Shown: piece by piece, positions 6,997 through 14,525 of the stretch
Layout: each line of letters starts with the position of its first letter
How positions within the stretch are numbered: the stretch's first letter is position 1
Source of the DNA: a virus
Length of the DNA: 61,794 nucleotides
Strand: one strand, 5' to 3'
Virus record (IMG/VR): IMGVR_UViG_3300005577_000036
Coordinates: 1 to 61,794 of that record
The notes under the pieces: generated by a model
The model's input: the letters and a program-made list of their open reading frames with translations, nothing else
Databases searched by the model: none
What the model was told of the DNA's origin: nothing
Translations under genes and position numbers: made by a program

Positions 6997-7179
6997 CTAA
7001 TCTTCAATGTCTATAACTACGGTATGGGTTCCATAGCAGTTATTATCATAAAACTGTTCACCCTTGTCCTTCTCAATGGTGTCTTTTTTTATCGACTTGA
7101 TCATATCTTTCCTGATCTTATCTAAATGCTGACAAATCTCATTATATTCGTCGCATTCAATTTCAATTGTTACTTTCAT
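6997..7179 (-). CDS. Hypothetical protein, 60 aa
   Basis: Acidic/charged: begins MKVTIEIECDEYNEICQHLDKI and ends HTVVIDIED, a beta-helix-beta type. Follows a small zinc-ribbon gene. Unknown function. Confidence 0.45.
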   Translation of the reverse strand: MKVTIEIECDEYNEICQHLDKIRKDMIKSIKKDTIEKDKGEQFYDNNCYGTHTVVIDIED

Positions 7180-7206
7180 AATATGTTGTTTTGTGGGTTC
7201 ATGGGG

Positions 7207-7308
7207 TTAAAGTTTTATGTATCCTTTGCCTTTACAAAAAGGACATTTACTGCCAAAAGACATTTTAGATCCGTGGCACCACATACATTTATAGGTTATT
7301 TTTTTCAT
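7207..7308 (-). CDS. 33-aa zinc-ribbon peptide
   Basis: ATG 7308 to TAA 7207. CMWCHGSK and CPFCKGKGY give two CxxC pairs spaced as in a DnaJ-type zinc ribbon (CxxCxGxG). Small, but the metal-binding pattern and its fit between genes support it. Role unknown. Confidence 0.6.
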   Translation of the reverse strand: MKKITYKCMWCHGSKMSFGSKCPFCKGKGYIKL

Positions 7309-7338
7309 CTTACTTATTTTTTATTGGTGGTTTGGGGG

Positions 7339-7530
7339 TTAAAAATTCTCTGGGTTAAACCAATTATCAAACGACATTATAGTGTCATTGCTTGTAACAT
7401 CGTTCATTAAGCGTGATTGCCTTGCAAATCTGGTAGCTATTAATTTTACCTGATCAAACGTGTATTTTTTCTCCTCCCCTTTAACTTCCTGCTCTTTCTC
7501 TACAGGTTGTTTGTTATTTTCTATTTTCAT
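7339..7530 (-). CDS. Hypothetical protein, 63 aa
   Basis: Lys/Glu-rich N-terminus (KQPVEKEQEVKGEEKKYTFDQVKLIATRFA). The ATG at 7530 overlaps the TGA of the 41-aa ORF upstream (ATGA). Unknown function. Confidence 0.45.
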   Translation of the reverse strand: MKIENNKQPVEKEQEVKGEEKKYTFDQVKLIATRFARQSRLMNDVTSNDTIMSFDNWFNPENF

Positions 7531-7652
7531 TTTGGCTTTATTTTAACGTTACAAATTTGAAGTAGCTTAACAAGTAGTGCATGATCCACAACCTGGCCGT
7601 CTTTTGTTTTGATGACCTCAACTACTGGCGACTTCCCGGTTCTCCTTTTCAA
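7527..7652 (-). CDS. Small ORF, 41 aa, TTG start
   Basis: Reads KRRTGKSPVVEVIKTKDG then QVVDHALLVKLLQICNVK and stops in an ATGA overlap with the next gene, so the frame looks translated. No ATG is available after the upstream in-frame stop, so TTG 7652 is the likely start. It overlaps the 59-aa ORF by 35 nt. It could be the C-terminus of that protein after a frameshift. Confidence 0.4.
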   Translation of the reverse strand: MKRRTGKSPVVEVIKTKDGQVVDHALLVKLLQICNVKIKPK

Positions 7653-7797
7653 GTTGCTTTCTCAGTTTGCGATAATTCTGTTCACTCTTATATTTTGACA
7701 GGACAATCTTTGTCGGGTTGTTGAGCCTTTCGATCCGGTTCATTTCCTGGCAGAAGAAACACAGGGGCTTCTCGCAGAAATATGTGTGGGAGCTCAT
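7618..7797 (-). CDS. Hypothetical protein with CxxC, 59 aa
   Basis: ATG 7797. CEKPLCFFC near the N-terminus gives a CX4CX2C cluster, followed by a Lys/Glu-rich helix (KYKSEQNYRKLRKQLEKE). It starts just upstream of the stop of the 69-aa gene. Unknown function. Confidence 0.5.
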   Translation of the reverse strand: MSSHTYFCEKPLCFFCQEMNRIERLNNPTKIVLSKYKSEQNYRKLRKQLEKENREVASS

Positions 7798-7799
7798 GA

Positions 7800-8009
7800 C
7801 TAATCAACGTAACCACGGACTGTTAGATCTGACAAGTTCTTGATCAGGATTGCTTGCCGGCCGTTGTGCTCCGACAGCACTGGTTTCATGTCCTTGTCCA
7901 CCTGTTTGAGCAGCCTGCAGTCTTCTTTGACCGCTGCTTGATCACAATTGTAAGCGATAGCCATCCGGCCATCAGCTAATTCGTAAAGTACTCCGCCGCG
8001 TTTTTTCAT
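7800..8009 (-). CDS. Hypothetical protein, 69 aa
   Basis: MKKRGGVLYELADGRMAIAYN followed by a helix and a C-terminal beta strand. Five nucleotides from the ASCH gene upstream. Unknown function. Confidence 0.5.
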   Translation of the reverse strand: MKKRGGVLYELADGRMAIAYNCDQAAVKEDCRLLKQVDKDMKPVLSEHNGRQAILIKNLSDLTVRGYVD

Positions 8010-8014
8010 GATGA

Positions 8015-8743
8015 TTATGCTTTATAGTTTTTTAAATACTCGAACGAATAAACCCACACCCATGGATTGGGCATTGCGTCAGAATCTTTTATCTTGTTGG
8101 CGAACGTAAATAGCGTGAAGAAAGATCTTCTCGGTGATGGTGTGCCATTGCAATTGTCATGTATTTTTTTGTAATACTTCCACAAGTCGGTCCCTTCAAG
8201 CTTTTCAATCCCCTCTGAAACGGCATCGTCATCGGATATGTCAAGCAGGCGTTCACATTTAATCCCAGTGATTTTAACATATTCACGGGCAAGACTGGCT
8301 GGCATAAACATTTTATTACCCCACTTTAATATTTTGCCTAAATACTCTGACTGATCATCGTATTTGTAAAGGGTAACCTCGCCATTGCCTTTTACCACTT
8401 CGCCTGTCCAGGTTGGCTCTTTAATGAAAAGAACTTCACCTACTTTATATCGGGGCTTGCAAACTGGTGGCCAGTTAAGGTGGGTGTTCTTTTTTCTGAA
8501 AGTAACTGAAATAATTGGCTTGGGATCACCGGTGTTTTCGCCGTTAAAACTCACCCATGGTATGGCAGCGCCAGTATCAACCTCATCAATAAGCCATTCA
8601 TCAGGATCAGTTTCAATTGCAGGCTTAGTTTTGCTTGCCCCCCGGCCATTAACTTCATCTAAGCCGCCATCGCGCCTCGTTTGAGTTTTTAAACCTGCCA
8701 CAGTTTGGTGGTATAGTGGCTCTACCATTAATAGACCTCTCAT
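8015..8743 (-). CDS. ASCH-domain protein, 242 aa
   Basis: Phage-type ASCH pattern: an N-terminal MRGLLMVEPLYHQTVAGLKTQTRR (substrate-loop start), then CKPRYKVGEVLFIKEPT (~96-112), YVKITGIKCERLLDISDDDAVSEGI (~155-179) and a final NPWVWVYSFE. The ASCH fold resembles PUA and is thought to bind RNA or nucleotides. It belongs to the early arm with a second PUA-like gene at 4821. Confidence 0.75.
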   Translation of the reverse strand: MRGLLMVEPLYHQTVAGLKTQTRRDGGLDEVNGRGASKTKPAIETDPDEWLIDEVDTGAAIPWVSFNGENTGDPKPIISVTFRKKNTHLNWPPVCKPRYKVGEVLFIKEPTWTGEVVKGNGEVTLYKYDDQSEYLGKILKWGNKMFMPASLAREYVKITGIKCERLLDISDDDAVSEGIEKLEGTDLWKYYKKIHDNCNGTPSPRRSFFTLFTFANKIKDSDAMPNPWVWVYSFEYLKNYKA

Positions 8744-8745
8744 AT

Positions 8746-8925
8746 TTACAAGTTTATAGCCTTCTTAAGGCGTTGTGTTGATTTTGTTGACATTGGTTCC
8801 AACCAGTCTATTTTAGCGCGGCAGAGAGCGTATTTGATGCGCCTGTCTGCCTTATTGGTGTCGTGGTGAACCAGCACCGGATAGGTTGTTGACGGAAGGA
8901 ACGTTTCCTTGATTATTGTTGCCAT
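8746..8925 (-). CDS. Hypothetical protein, 59 aa
   Basis: ATG 8925 to TAA 8746. Basic protein (HHDTNKADRRIKYALCRAKIDW) ending in a Lys/Arg-rich helix. It fills the gap between the ASCH gene and the 89-aa gene with 2-nt spacing. Possibly nucleic-acid binding from charge only. Confidence 0.5.
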   Translation of the reverse strand: MATIIKETFLPSTTYPVLVHHDTNKADRRIKYALCRAKIDWLEPMSTKSTQRLKKAINL

Positions 8926-8927
8926 GA

Positions 8928-9197
8928 TTATAATTCGTAATGTTCTAAATACCCAATTTTTTCACCCTGAGCATCGCCTGGTTCATCTTTATCCAAATGG
9001 ATGTTAATAACACCGATGGTTGACATCCCTTCAAAATACCAATCGTTACGTCGAAGGAATTTAACTTGGCATCCCTGTTGTCTTAACTGACTTACCAAAT
9101 CCAAAATGAAGTCAATGTTTTCTGAAAAGGAATAGAAGTGGTAGTTTTCTATCCTACCATCTACCTTAAATACCTTGAAGTATAAGTTTGCTCCCAT
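8928..9197 (-). CDS. Hypothetical protein, 89 aa
   Basis: Soluble alpha/beta protein beginning MGANLYFKVFKVDGRIENYHFY. Two nucleotides separate it from both neighbours. Unknown. Confidence 0.5.
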   Translation of the reverse strand: MGANLYFKVFKVDGRIENYHFYSFSENIDFILDLVSQLRQQGCQVKFLRRNDWYFEGMSTIGVINIHLDKDEPGDAQGEKIGYLEHYEL

Positions 9198-9199
9198 GG

Positions 9200-9610
9200 T
9201 TATTTACTTAAACGATTTTCACTAAAACCTAATTCCTTTGCTCTTTCTACGTTTTCTTCGATCCACCGATGACAGTTGCGACACGTAGCAAGAAAAGTGC
9301 TATCATCAAGAAAATATTGACCCCGGCCTTTCTTGTGGTGAATATCAGAAGTTGGTAGCCCATCACAAATTACCATGGCCTCACAGAATGGATGCTGTTT
9401 GATGTAAACTTTCCGCAGTGCTGTGTAAGCCTTGTTTAACTGTGCTCTTTTATCGCTCACTGGCTTAATAGCTGCCCGTGGCACTGTTGTTTCCTTCGGC
9501 TTATCCTTGGCATCAGCTTTCATAGCACATGGCTTACAGAGCTTAGGAGTGCTGCGCCAGAGTTTACTGGGCACTCCGCAGACTGAACATATTTTAAGCT
9601 TCTGTTCCAT
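9200..9610 (-). CDS. HNH/NinG-like nuclease-type protein
   Basis: 136 aa. Two zinc pairs at the N-terminus (CSVCG, CKPC), then a C-terminal HNH-type core: DIHHKKGRGQYFLDDSTFLA followed by CRNCHRWIEENVERAKELGF. The HH...G..L.D..n....C..CH pattern matches phage HNH/NinG-like proteins of recombination regions. Probably a DNA-processing nuclease alongside RusA in the same arm. Confidence 0.7.
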   Translation of the reverse strand: MEQKLKICSVCGVPSKLWRSTPKLCKPCAMKADAKDKPKETTVPRAAIKPVSDKRAQLNKAYTALRKVYIKQHPFCEAMVICDGLPTSDIHHKKGRGQYFLDDSTFLATCRNCHRWIEENVERAKELGFSENRLSK

Positions 9611-9962
9611 TACTTAACTTGTAAAATGTCCTATAATGTGTTTTCGTGGCAATCAAGTGACCTATTGACACCAATTTATTTAATCTATTAACTATAGAGT
9701 ATTGTGCCGTTTTAGGGTATATTTCCCTAACACTTTTTGTAATTTGTTGCCTTGTGATTTCGTTGTTTTTACCAGCAAAAGCCTGTATTATTAAATTATT
9801 CAAGCCTTCTCTTGATGGGCGAGTATGATTGTCTTTTTTAGGAATAGTAAGATTTTCGCCCTTGTTTAAGGCCACCAAACTATCAATATGTTCGATAAGA
9901 GTTTGAAGCCTTTCTTTTTCAGAAAGTAAACTTTCAATGATAGAATCGCTTAAATATTTCAT
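9594..9962 (-). CDS. Probable winged-helix DNA-binding protein, 122 aa
   Basis: N-terminal coiled coil (IIESLLSEKERLQTLIEHIDSL) and a C-terminal helix-turn-helix-like region: EITRQQITKSVREIYPKTAQ then IVNRLNKLVSIGHLIATKT, ending in a strand as in winged helices. Overlaps the downstream HNH gene by 17 nt. Possibly a regulator; inferred. Confidence 0.5.
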   Translation of the reverse strand: MKYLSDSIIESLLSEKERLQTLIEHIDSLVALNKGENLTIPKKDNHTRPSREGLNNLIIQAFAGKNNEITRQQITKSVREIYPKTAQYSIVNRLNKLVSIGHLIATKTHYRTFYKLSNGTEA

Positions 9963-10150
9963 TATTCCTCTTTTAAAAGTTTATCCAGCATTATTTGGTA
10001 TTCCTCAACCTTGCTCATGTTGTAGTCGTAAATCAAGTAAAAGTCAGATAGGAGTGGATATTTATTATCCCAACATCTATCAGCAGCTTCCTGATAGTGT
10101 TTTATCATCCACTCCAATGCGGTTTTCTTTTCCTGGAAGCTGGCTGCCAT
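9962..10150 (-). CDS. Hypothetical protein, 62 aa
   Basis: Short helical protein (ALEWMIKHYQEAADRCWDNK...). Its stop overlaps the start of the next gene. Unknown. Confidence 0.5.
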   Translation of the reverse strand: MAASFQEKKTALEWMIKHYQEAADRCWDNKYPLLSDFYLIYDYNMSKVEEYQIMLDKLLKEE

Positions 10151-10154
10151 TGTC

Positions 10155-10505
10155 TTACTCTTTATTTAGTTTCTCAATTAAGTTCCACACTCTACGTTGT
10201 TTATCCGGGCCCAAGCTGAACATCTTATAAACCGTCTCAGAATGAGATTCAATCGCCTGTTCAAACACACCCACTTGATCGGGTGGCATATTCTTTGTAA
10301 AGTGGTGCCATATAGTCCCTTTAAGAGACTTTAATGTTTCTTCGGCTGATAATACCTTTGATAAAGCGTTACGGCCTCCTGCGGCCTGTAGCATAGGTTT
10401 TATGCCATCCATATATTCAATGCTCATTGACATTGAGAATATGAAACCATATAGGAGTTGGAATGATGCTTCTTCCGTTTCGGTTAGGTTTTGTTCTGTG
10501 GTCAT
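10155..10505 (-). CDS. Hypothetical helical protein, 116 aa
   Basis: All-helical prediction by eye, no cysteine motif or known catalytic signature. ATGA-type overlap with the paralogous protein gene upstream. Unknown. Confidence 0.5.
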   Translation of the reverse strand: MTTEQNLTETEEASFQLLYGFIFSMSMSIEYMDGIKPMLQAAGGRNALSKVLSAEETLKSLKGTIWHHFTKNMPPDQVGVFEQAIESHSETVYKMFSLGPDKQRRVWNLIEKLNKE

Positions 10506-10858
10506 ACAAAATCAACGTTGTCCTCAATCCAATCAGCGATGTCAAAAAAAGATTGACCACTATCATTCATTGATGTTAGTTTATCAACCAATCCGTTTTC
10601 TTGGCCTCCTTGTAACTGAACAGGAATTAAATCTAAAATAGGTGTTAACTCTTCTTTAAACCCATATGTTACATTGAGGCCACCAATATATTGTGCATCT
10701 CCGAAATCTTGAGCAAAACCAACAATGTCACAGGCAACTCCTAAACAACAGTATTGATTTTCACACTTAAGCTTGTAATTTCCTTGTTCATATTTGTTGC
10801 TTCGTAAGGCAGCCACCCATTTAGTGGCAAATTCTTTTGGTAATTGATAATCTTTCAT
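10502..10858 (-). CDS. Paralogue A of a two-copy phage family, 118 aa
   Basis: Shares YQLPKEF..KWVA.LR.N at the N-terminus, a central cysteine-containing segment (CENQYCCLGVACDIVGFA) and FFDIADWIEDNVDFV at the C-terminus with the protein at 19544. The CCLGVAC...G pattern after F..KWv.ALRS is a widespread phage hypothetical family. Function unknown; duplication in one genome is notable. Confidence 0.6.
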   Translation of the reverse strand: MKDYQLPKEFATKWVAALRSNKYEQGNYKLKCENQYCCLGVACDIVGFAQDFGDAQYIGGLNVTYGFKEELTPILDLIPVQLQGGQENGLVDKLTSMNDSGQSFFDIADWIEDNVDFV

Positions 10859-10901
10859 ATTGAACTATTTAAGTTGAGTGTTTACTGTTGATGGGATGTG
10901 T

Positions 10902-11210
10902 TTATATCTTGCCACTTTCTGCAAACCCTGTTAAGACTGGGAGTAATTGTTTTACCATATCCCGTGTAAGGTGCATCCTTGAAGATACCATGAAACATTC
11001 AGGCATTGGGGTTACAACGTATTTGCCCTTATTTTTTTCAAAAACAGTTAAATCAGGTTCTGAAATTCCAATCCAAATCATATCTTCCATTGCTGAAGAT
11101 GATTTTTGAATAGAGCATTTTTCCCTATTTGCATCTTCAAAATTATAAATGCCAAAACCTCTTAGTGTTTGTTCCTTTTCCATTTTTATGTGATGATTAG
11201 TTTTATGCAA
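10902..11210 (-). CDS. Hypothetical protein, 102 aa
   Basis: Soluble alpha/beta protein. MISSED alternatives: a start at the Met of MEKEQTL (nine residues in) is also possible. Its start overlaps the end of the 181-aa gene. Unknown. Confidence 0.5.
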   Translation of the reverse strand: MHKTNHHIKMEKEQTLRGFGIYNFEDANREKCSIQKSSSAMEDMIWIGISEPDLTVFEKNKGKYVVTPMPECFMVSSRMHLTRDMVKQLLPVLTGFAESGKI

Positions 11211-11748
11211 AACATTTTATGCCTTTATTACGCAAGCATTCAAGCGTCCACGCCTTGTAATCGTTCTTGTGCAGAGGTTTACCTTTCCTGCGCTCTTTGC
11301 GTAGCCTGGAAGCGATATATTCGCTTATAACAGGCATATAACCCTCTAACTGATCCTGTGTTAATGGCGCAAAGAAGTCAAACTGGAAATCCTCAATGGT
11401 TAGTTGGCATAAAGGCAAATCTTCAACCAATCCCATCTTTGCCGCTTTTTTTTCTTGCCTCCTTAGCTCATTTTTATGCTGGTTAATTTCATTCCTTAAT
11501 GCCAGTAATTCTTTTCGCAGAGCCTCAACTGTAAACATGCTATCATCAAAATTTAAATCCAGCAATAGAAGTTTATGCCTTAGCCTCCGGTTCTCCACAT
11601 GCAGGTTAATATGCTCATACTTTTCTAAGCCAAGTTTAAGCATGTAAACAGCATCCTGAAATCCCCTGTTATAATCAATACTTTCCCCTTTGATGTTGTC
11701 AGAGTATTTGTAAAGTGTTTCGTAAACGTCAAGTATGTTTTTACTCAT
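11203..11748 (-). CDS. Coiled-coil protein, 181 aa
   Basis: A long central coiled coil (HVENRRLRHKLLLLDLNF and LRKELLALRNEINQHKNELR) and a basic C-terminus (RLRKERRKGKPLHKNDYKAW). Possibly DNA-binding or scaffolding; no family recognised. Confidence 0.5.
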   Translation of the reverse strand: MSKNILDVYETLYKYSDNIKGESIDYNRGFQDAVYMLKLGLEKYEHINLHVENRRLRHKLLLLDLNFDDSMFTVEALRKELLALRNEINQHKNELRRQEKKAAKMGLVEDLPLCQLTIEDFQFDFFAPLTQDQLEGYMPVISEYIASRLRKERRKGKPLHKNDYKAWTLECLRNKGIKCFA

Positions 11749-11934
11749 TGTATGTTGAACTATTTATTATAAATGCCAGCCGGAATGAGTGAAGCTGAAA
11801 GAGTGAGGAAGTGAAGCTATCCCCCTTACCCCCTTTCAGGAATAAGAGAAGATAGTCTCAATTTCACCTATGCGAGCCGTCATTCGTTTGCAGTTTTCGT
11901 TTCGGTTGTGGTCAGAAGCTTATAACATAACCAT
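11749..11934. other. Non-coding gap, 186 bp
   Basis: No ORF with a credible start. It contains a direct repeat of GTGAAGCT (near 11788 and 11812) and a C-rich run. No promoter box or hairpin worth naming was seen. Confidence 0.3.
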
Positions 11935-12186
11935 TTAATTTCTGTGGTAGCAATACTTGCCCGAACCAACCCATGTATAAGAATATAGGAAGTGTGTTTT
12001 TGGTGATGGTTTAAACAAAAATCCCCGGTAAGATATAAATTGCACATACCATAAAGCGACCAAGCCTATGTACAATTTAACCCTACCGGGGATTTCAATC
12101 TCTTTAAGAACGTTTAAATCATATTGAGAGGCTTGGTCGGCCACAACATGTTTAATTCTAAACGTCTCAAAGATAAAAACCTTCAT
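11935..12186 (-). CDS. Hypothetical protein, 83 aa
   Basis: Tyr/Phe-rich with one hydrophobic stretch (VKLYIGLVALWYVQFI). It is preceded, 10 nt before ATG 12186, by one copy of the CAAATTT...GATGCC...TTATTT element. Coding status moderate. Confidence 0.4.
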   Translation of the reverse strand: MKVFIFETFRIKHVVADQASQYDLNVLKEIEIPGRVKLYIGLVALWYVQFISYRGFLFKPSPKTHFLYSYTWVGSGKYCYHRN

Positions 12187-12196
12187 ATCACATTTC

Positions 12197-12221
12197 CAAA
12201 TTTTGATGCCACTTTATTTTT
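12197..12221 (-). promoter_or_regulatory. Single copy of the early control element
   Basis: Plus-strand reading CAAATTTTGATGCC followed by ACTTTATTTT. On the minus strand this is a GGCATC core followed by AAAATTTG, close to a TAnnTTTG -7 box, ending 10 nt before the ATG of the 83-aa gene. Related to the paired copies at 19495/19523 and 26096/26124. Confidence 0.45.
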
Positions 12222-12426
12222 AAACCAGTTCAAATGGCGGTAAATTGATGTTTTTTTCGTAAATATCAGATGGGAATTTGTTCGGGTCATATTTGATTGA
12301 TTTAAGATGAACGTTATAAACCAAATCGTCAGGAACAATGGCGTGTTTTTTAAGCCCTACTATCACCATATAAGCATTGTCATTGATTAATATGGTATCT
12401 CCCTTGTATAGCTTTGGTGTTGTCAT
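12220..12426 (-). CDS. Hypothetical protein, 68 aa
   Basis: Small beta-rich protein starting MTTPKLYKGDTILINDNAYMV, an SH3-like or KOW-like pattern by eye only. Sits 4 nt from the next gene upstream. Unknown. Confidence 0.45.
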   Translation of the reverse strand: MTTPKLYKGDTILINDNAYMVIVGLKKHAIVPDDLVYNVHLKSIKYDPNKFPSDIYEKNINLPPFELV

Positions 12427-12430
12427 GGTT

Positions 12431-12622
12431 TTAAAAATAAACTTCCCCTTTTAATTGCTTGATAAGCATATCAACAAATGCTTGCGCACGACCAACCTTA
12501 ACACACTCCTGAAAGTTATAAATATCGGATGGGTCATTTTCTTTGTAAAGATGTTCTTTAAGCCCCTCAGCCAACTTAAGCAGTCGCTCTGATTGCTCTT
12601 TGTTTAGTGGTTTTACTTTCAT
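12431..12622 (-). CDS. Hypothetical protein, 63 aa
   Basis: Helical, Lys/Glu-rich, starts MKVKPLNKEQSERLLKLAEG. ATGA overlap with the RusA gene. Unknown. Confidence 0.5.
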   Translation of the reverse strand: MKVKPLNKEQSERLLKLAEGLKEHLYKENDPSDIYNFQECVKVGRAQAFVDMLIKQLKGEVYF

Positions 12623-13419
12623 AACGTTTGTATTGTAATTTCTATCCTTGGCTGATCGCTATACTGCTTTTGAACTGTAACATCACATATCAAACTGTCA
12701 TCCCGCCAAAACACCTTGTTAAGCGCATCAGTAACGAACTTGAAGCAGTTATCAGTATCTGGTTTGCTTGTGTGCCAATGCGGAATGTTGTCTTTCAATA
12801 TGTGGGCATTTTTACCTGTCTTATAATGGCTTTTAGGCCTTGTAAAGTAAAAGTTGATACATAGCCTCACAGGCACATCAATCGGTTTCTCAGGGGCTTG
12901 TTTTTGTACTACAGAGAGGAAATCACCTTTGTCATTGGCAGATGGATCGTACTGTCTGGTAAACTTACCCATGTTGACGTGTCGATGACGCTTTTGGCTT
13001 TTAGGTTCGCCGAGAACAACAAGTTTTATAGGCTGAACTTTAGGCATCCACTTTCCCCATTCAGTTTTAACGTTTTTTATCATACCCCCATAAAAAGATT
13101 CTTCTGTTGGCTCTTTAAACGGAACGTTAGCTACCATTGGAATCCCCTGATAGTCTGGGTGTATGGTATTGGTATCTTCCGGTTCAACCTCTGGCACCTG
13201 TGAGTGCATGAACAGGTTGTGTTCTTTGCCATATTTCATTTCTTGAAGTTCCACTTGTGTTAATGGCGTAATGCCAGTTTCATCAGCTTTATATCCGGCT
13301 TGACCAAACAAAACCAAATCATCAAAAAGCTGTTTTTTAACAGCAGTGTTTTTAGGCGTGTTGAGTACCTTGTTTAACTCCTGATCGAGGTCGTTTAATG
13401 CTTTATTGTCTTTTTTCAT
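12619..13419 (-). CDS. RusA-type Holliday junction resolvase with long N-terminal extension
   Basis: 266 aa; the last ~135 residues are RusA: LGEPKSQKRHRHVNM, then INFYFTRPKSHY, HTSKPDTDNCFKFVTDALN and FWRDDSLICDV with the metal-binding aspartates of KPD.DN...D.....DD. RusA cuts four-way DNA junctions as a dimer. Family members are ~120 aa, so the first ~130 acidic, Pro-containing residues are an extra domain with no recognised homologue. Role: resolving recombination or packaging intermediates, alongside NinB and HNH genes. Confidence 0.85.
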   Translation of the reverse strand: MKKDNKALNDLDQELNKVLNTPKNTAVKKQLFDDLVLFGQAGYKADETGITPLTQVELQEMKYGKEHNLFMHSQVPEVEPEDTNTIHPDYQGIPMVANVPFKEPTEESFYGGMIKNVKTEWGKWMPKVQPIKLVVLGEPKSQKRHRHVNMGKFTRQYDPSANDKGDFLSVVQKQAPEKPIDVPVRLCINFYFTRPKSHYKTGKNAHILKDNIPHWHTSKPDTDNCFKFVTDALNKVFWRDDSLICDVTVQKQYSDQPRIEITIQTL

Positions 13420-13597
13420 GCTTTTCTTTTATTTCGTGAGTAACACAATATTCATCCCCACTAACATAATCATGATAGTGGCTTTTAACAGGACAGGAAC
13501 AGAACCCATCTCCTGTTTCATCTGGAGCAAAGTGTTTACAGTTACAACACCGCTGTTCCTCGTGGTTAACTGGTTTGTCCTCCATGTTCAAATCCAT
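13403..13597 (-). CDS. Cysteine-rich zinc-binding-type protein, 64 aa
   Basis: RCCNCKHFAPDETGDGFCSC and a later EYC give six cysteines, a small zinc-finger-like layout seen in phage early proteins. It overlaps RusA by 17 nt and the RHH-like gene by 32 nt. Start uncertain: M at residue 5 (MEDKP) is an alternative. Confidence 0.5.
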   Translation of the reverse strand: MDLNMEDKPVNHEEQRCCNCKHFAPDETGDGFCSCPVKSHYHDYVSGDEYCVTHEIKEKHEKRQ

Positions 13598-13787
13598 TAT
13601 CTGTTAATCCCTGTTCAATAAACTCTCTGATTAATTGTCCCCTGCTCCAAACGTGTCCATCTTCATTATACCTTTCCTCTGCTAACAGGTCAAGGCGTGT
13701 AGCCTGGTCAACATATAAATCAGTAGGGTAACGTTTCTTTGGTCGCTCAGGTGGTTTTTTGTTGTATTTTCTTTTTATTTTTTCCAT
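13566..13787 (-). CDS. Basic, ribbon-helix-helix-like protein, 73 aa
   Basis: A Lys/Arg/Pro-rich N-terminus (KIKRKYNKKPPERPKKRY), then TDLYVDQATRLDLLAEE and WSRGQLIREFIEQGL. The strand-helix-helix order and the SRGQLIREFIEQGL second helix resemble RHH regulators (MetJ/Arc class). A DNA-binding regulator is likely but inferred. Confidence 0.55.
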   Translation of the reverse strand: MEKIKRKYNKKPPERPKKRYPTDLYVDQATRLDLLAEERYNEDGHVWSRGQLIREFIEQGLTDNGFEHGGQTS

Positions 13788-13803
13788 GTGTTATAAGTTT
13801 TGT

Positions 13804-13907
13804 GATGGAGGCAGGATTCGAACCTGCACGAGTGCTACACCAGTTTATGATCGGAATTGAACCGTCCTCAGGATGCCTCCCTGTGTCTACCATTTCACCA
13901 CTCCATC
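13804..13907 (-). tRNA. tRNA-like gene with an oversized central region
   Basis: On the minus strand a 7-bp acceptor stem GATGGAG/CTCCATC, a D-arm-like TGGTGAAATGGTAGACA and a perfect T arm GCAGG-TTCGAAT-CCTGC are present. At ~104 nt it is too long, with about 40 extra bases before the T arm, including a second T-arm-like CGG-TTCAATT-CCG. The best anticodon arm (CAGG-GAGGCAT-CCTG) lacks U33, so no anticodon is assigned. It may be a fusion of two tRNA remnants, an interrupted tRNA, or a tRNA mimic. Confidence 0.55.
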
Positions 13908-13980
13908 TTGTTTTAATTAAGCGGGGCTGACCTCGCGTCAATCACCAGCTATCACTCGTCAAAAAATTATTGTATGCTGT

Positions 13981-14508
13981 TCACTTTATTGATATTTCAT
14001 ACCCATCTGTAGATGTTTTTACAGGAGGGTAAATGGTGTACACCTCTCCTGTATCTTCATCTGTTTCTTCGACTGGCTTTAAAACTGCCTTTAAATAAGC
14101 TTCACGGTCTTTCAATTGTTGTTTTAATCGGTTATAAACCACGTCCCCACAGTTATCATAGTTCCACTTAACACCCAATTCTTTCCGCTGAACCTCTGTA
14201 CCAAATATTTTTAATATTTCGCCCTTAGATGCGTATGGTTTAGAATAAACATAACCCTTAAGATTTTCCTCAATCTCTTCAAAGAACTTCTTTGCTTTTT
14301 TAGTGGCTATTAAGACCTCTAAGCCATCTTGATTCCCATCCATGACTTCTGATATTATGGATTGAGATAAACTCTTTATAGAGGCTTTATTAAGCCCTAA
14401 AAGGGTGCTTTGCTGGAACGCAGCAACACCTGTTTCTTTTGGTGGTGTGTATTGGTCAATGGATTCAAACTCTCTTGCCTCCATGAAATCTTTTTTTGAT
14501 TGTCCCAT
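13981..14508 (-). CDS. Hypothetical protein, 175 aa
   Basis: Soluble; IATKKAKKFFEEIEENLKGYVYSK in the middle and an acidic linker EETDEDTGEVY near the end. It heads the 14-17.7 kb group with the SSB-like gene, so a DNA metabolism role is plausible but unproven. Upstream is the structured element at 14526-14639. Confidence 0.5.
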   Translation of the reverse strand: MGQSKKDFMEAREFESIDQYTPPKETGVAAFQQSTLLGLNKASIKSLSQSIISEVMDGNQDGLEVLIATKKAKKFFEEIEENLKGYVYSKPYASKGEILKIFGTEVQRKELGVKWNYDNCGDVVYNRLKQQLKDREAYLKAVLKPVEETDEDTGEVYTIYPPVKTSTDGYEISIK

Positions 14509-14525
14509 TATTTAGTTTTGTTTAA

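Noticed and set aside
13739-13941. ORFs on both strands over the tRNA-like gene
   Set aside because: They are translations of tRNA sequence (for example AGSNPA from the T arm).
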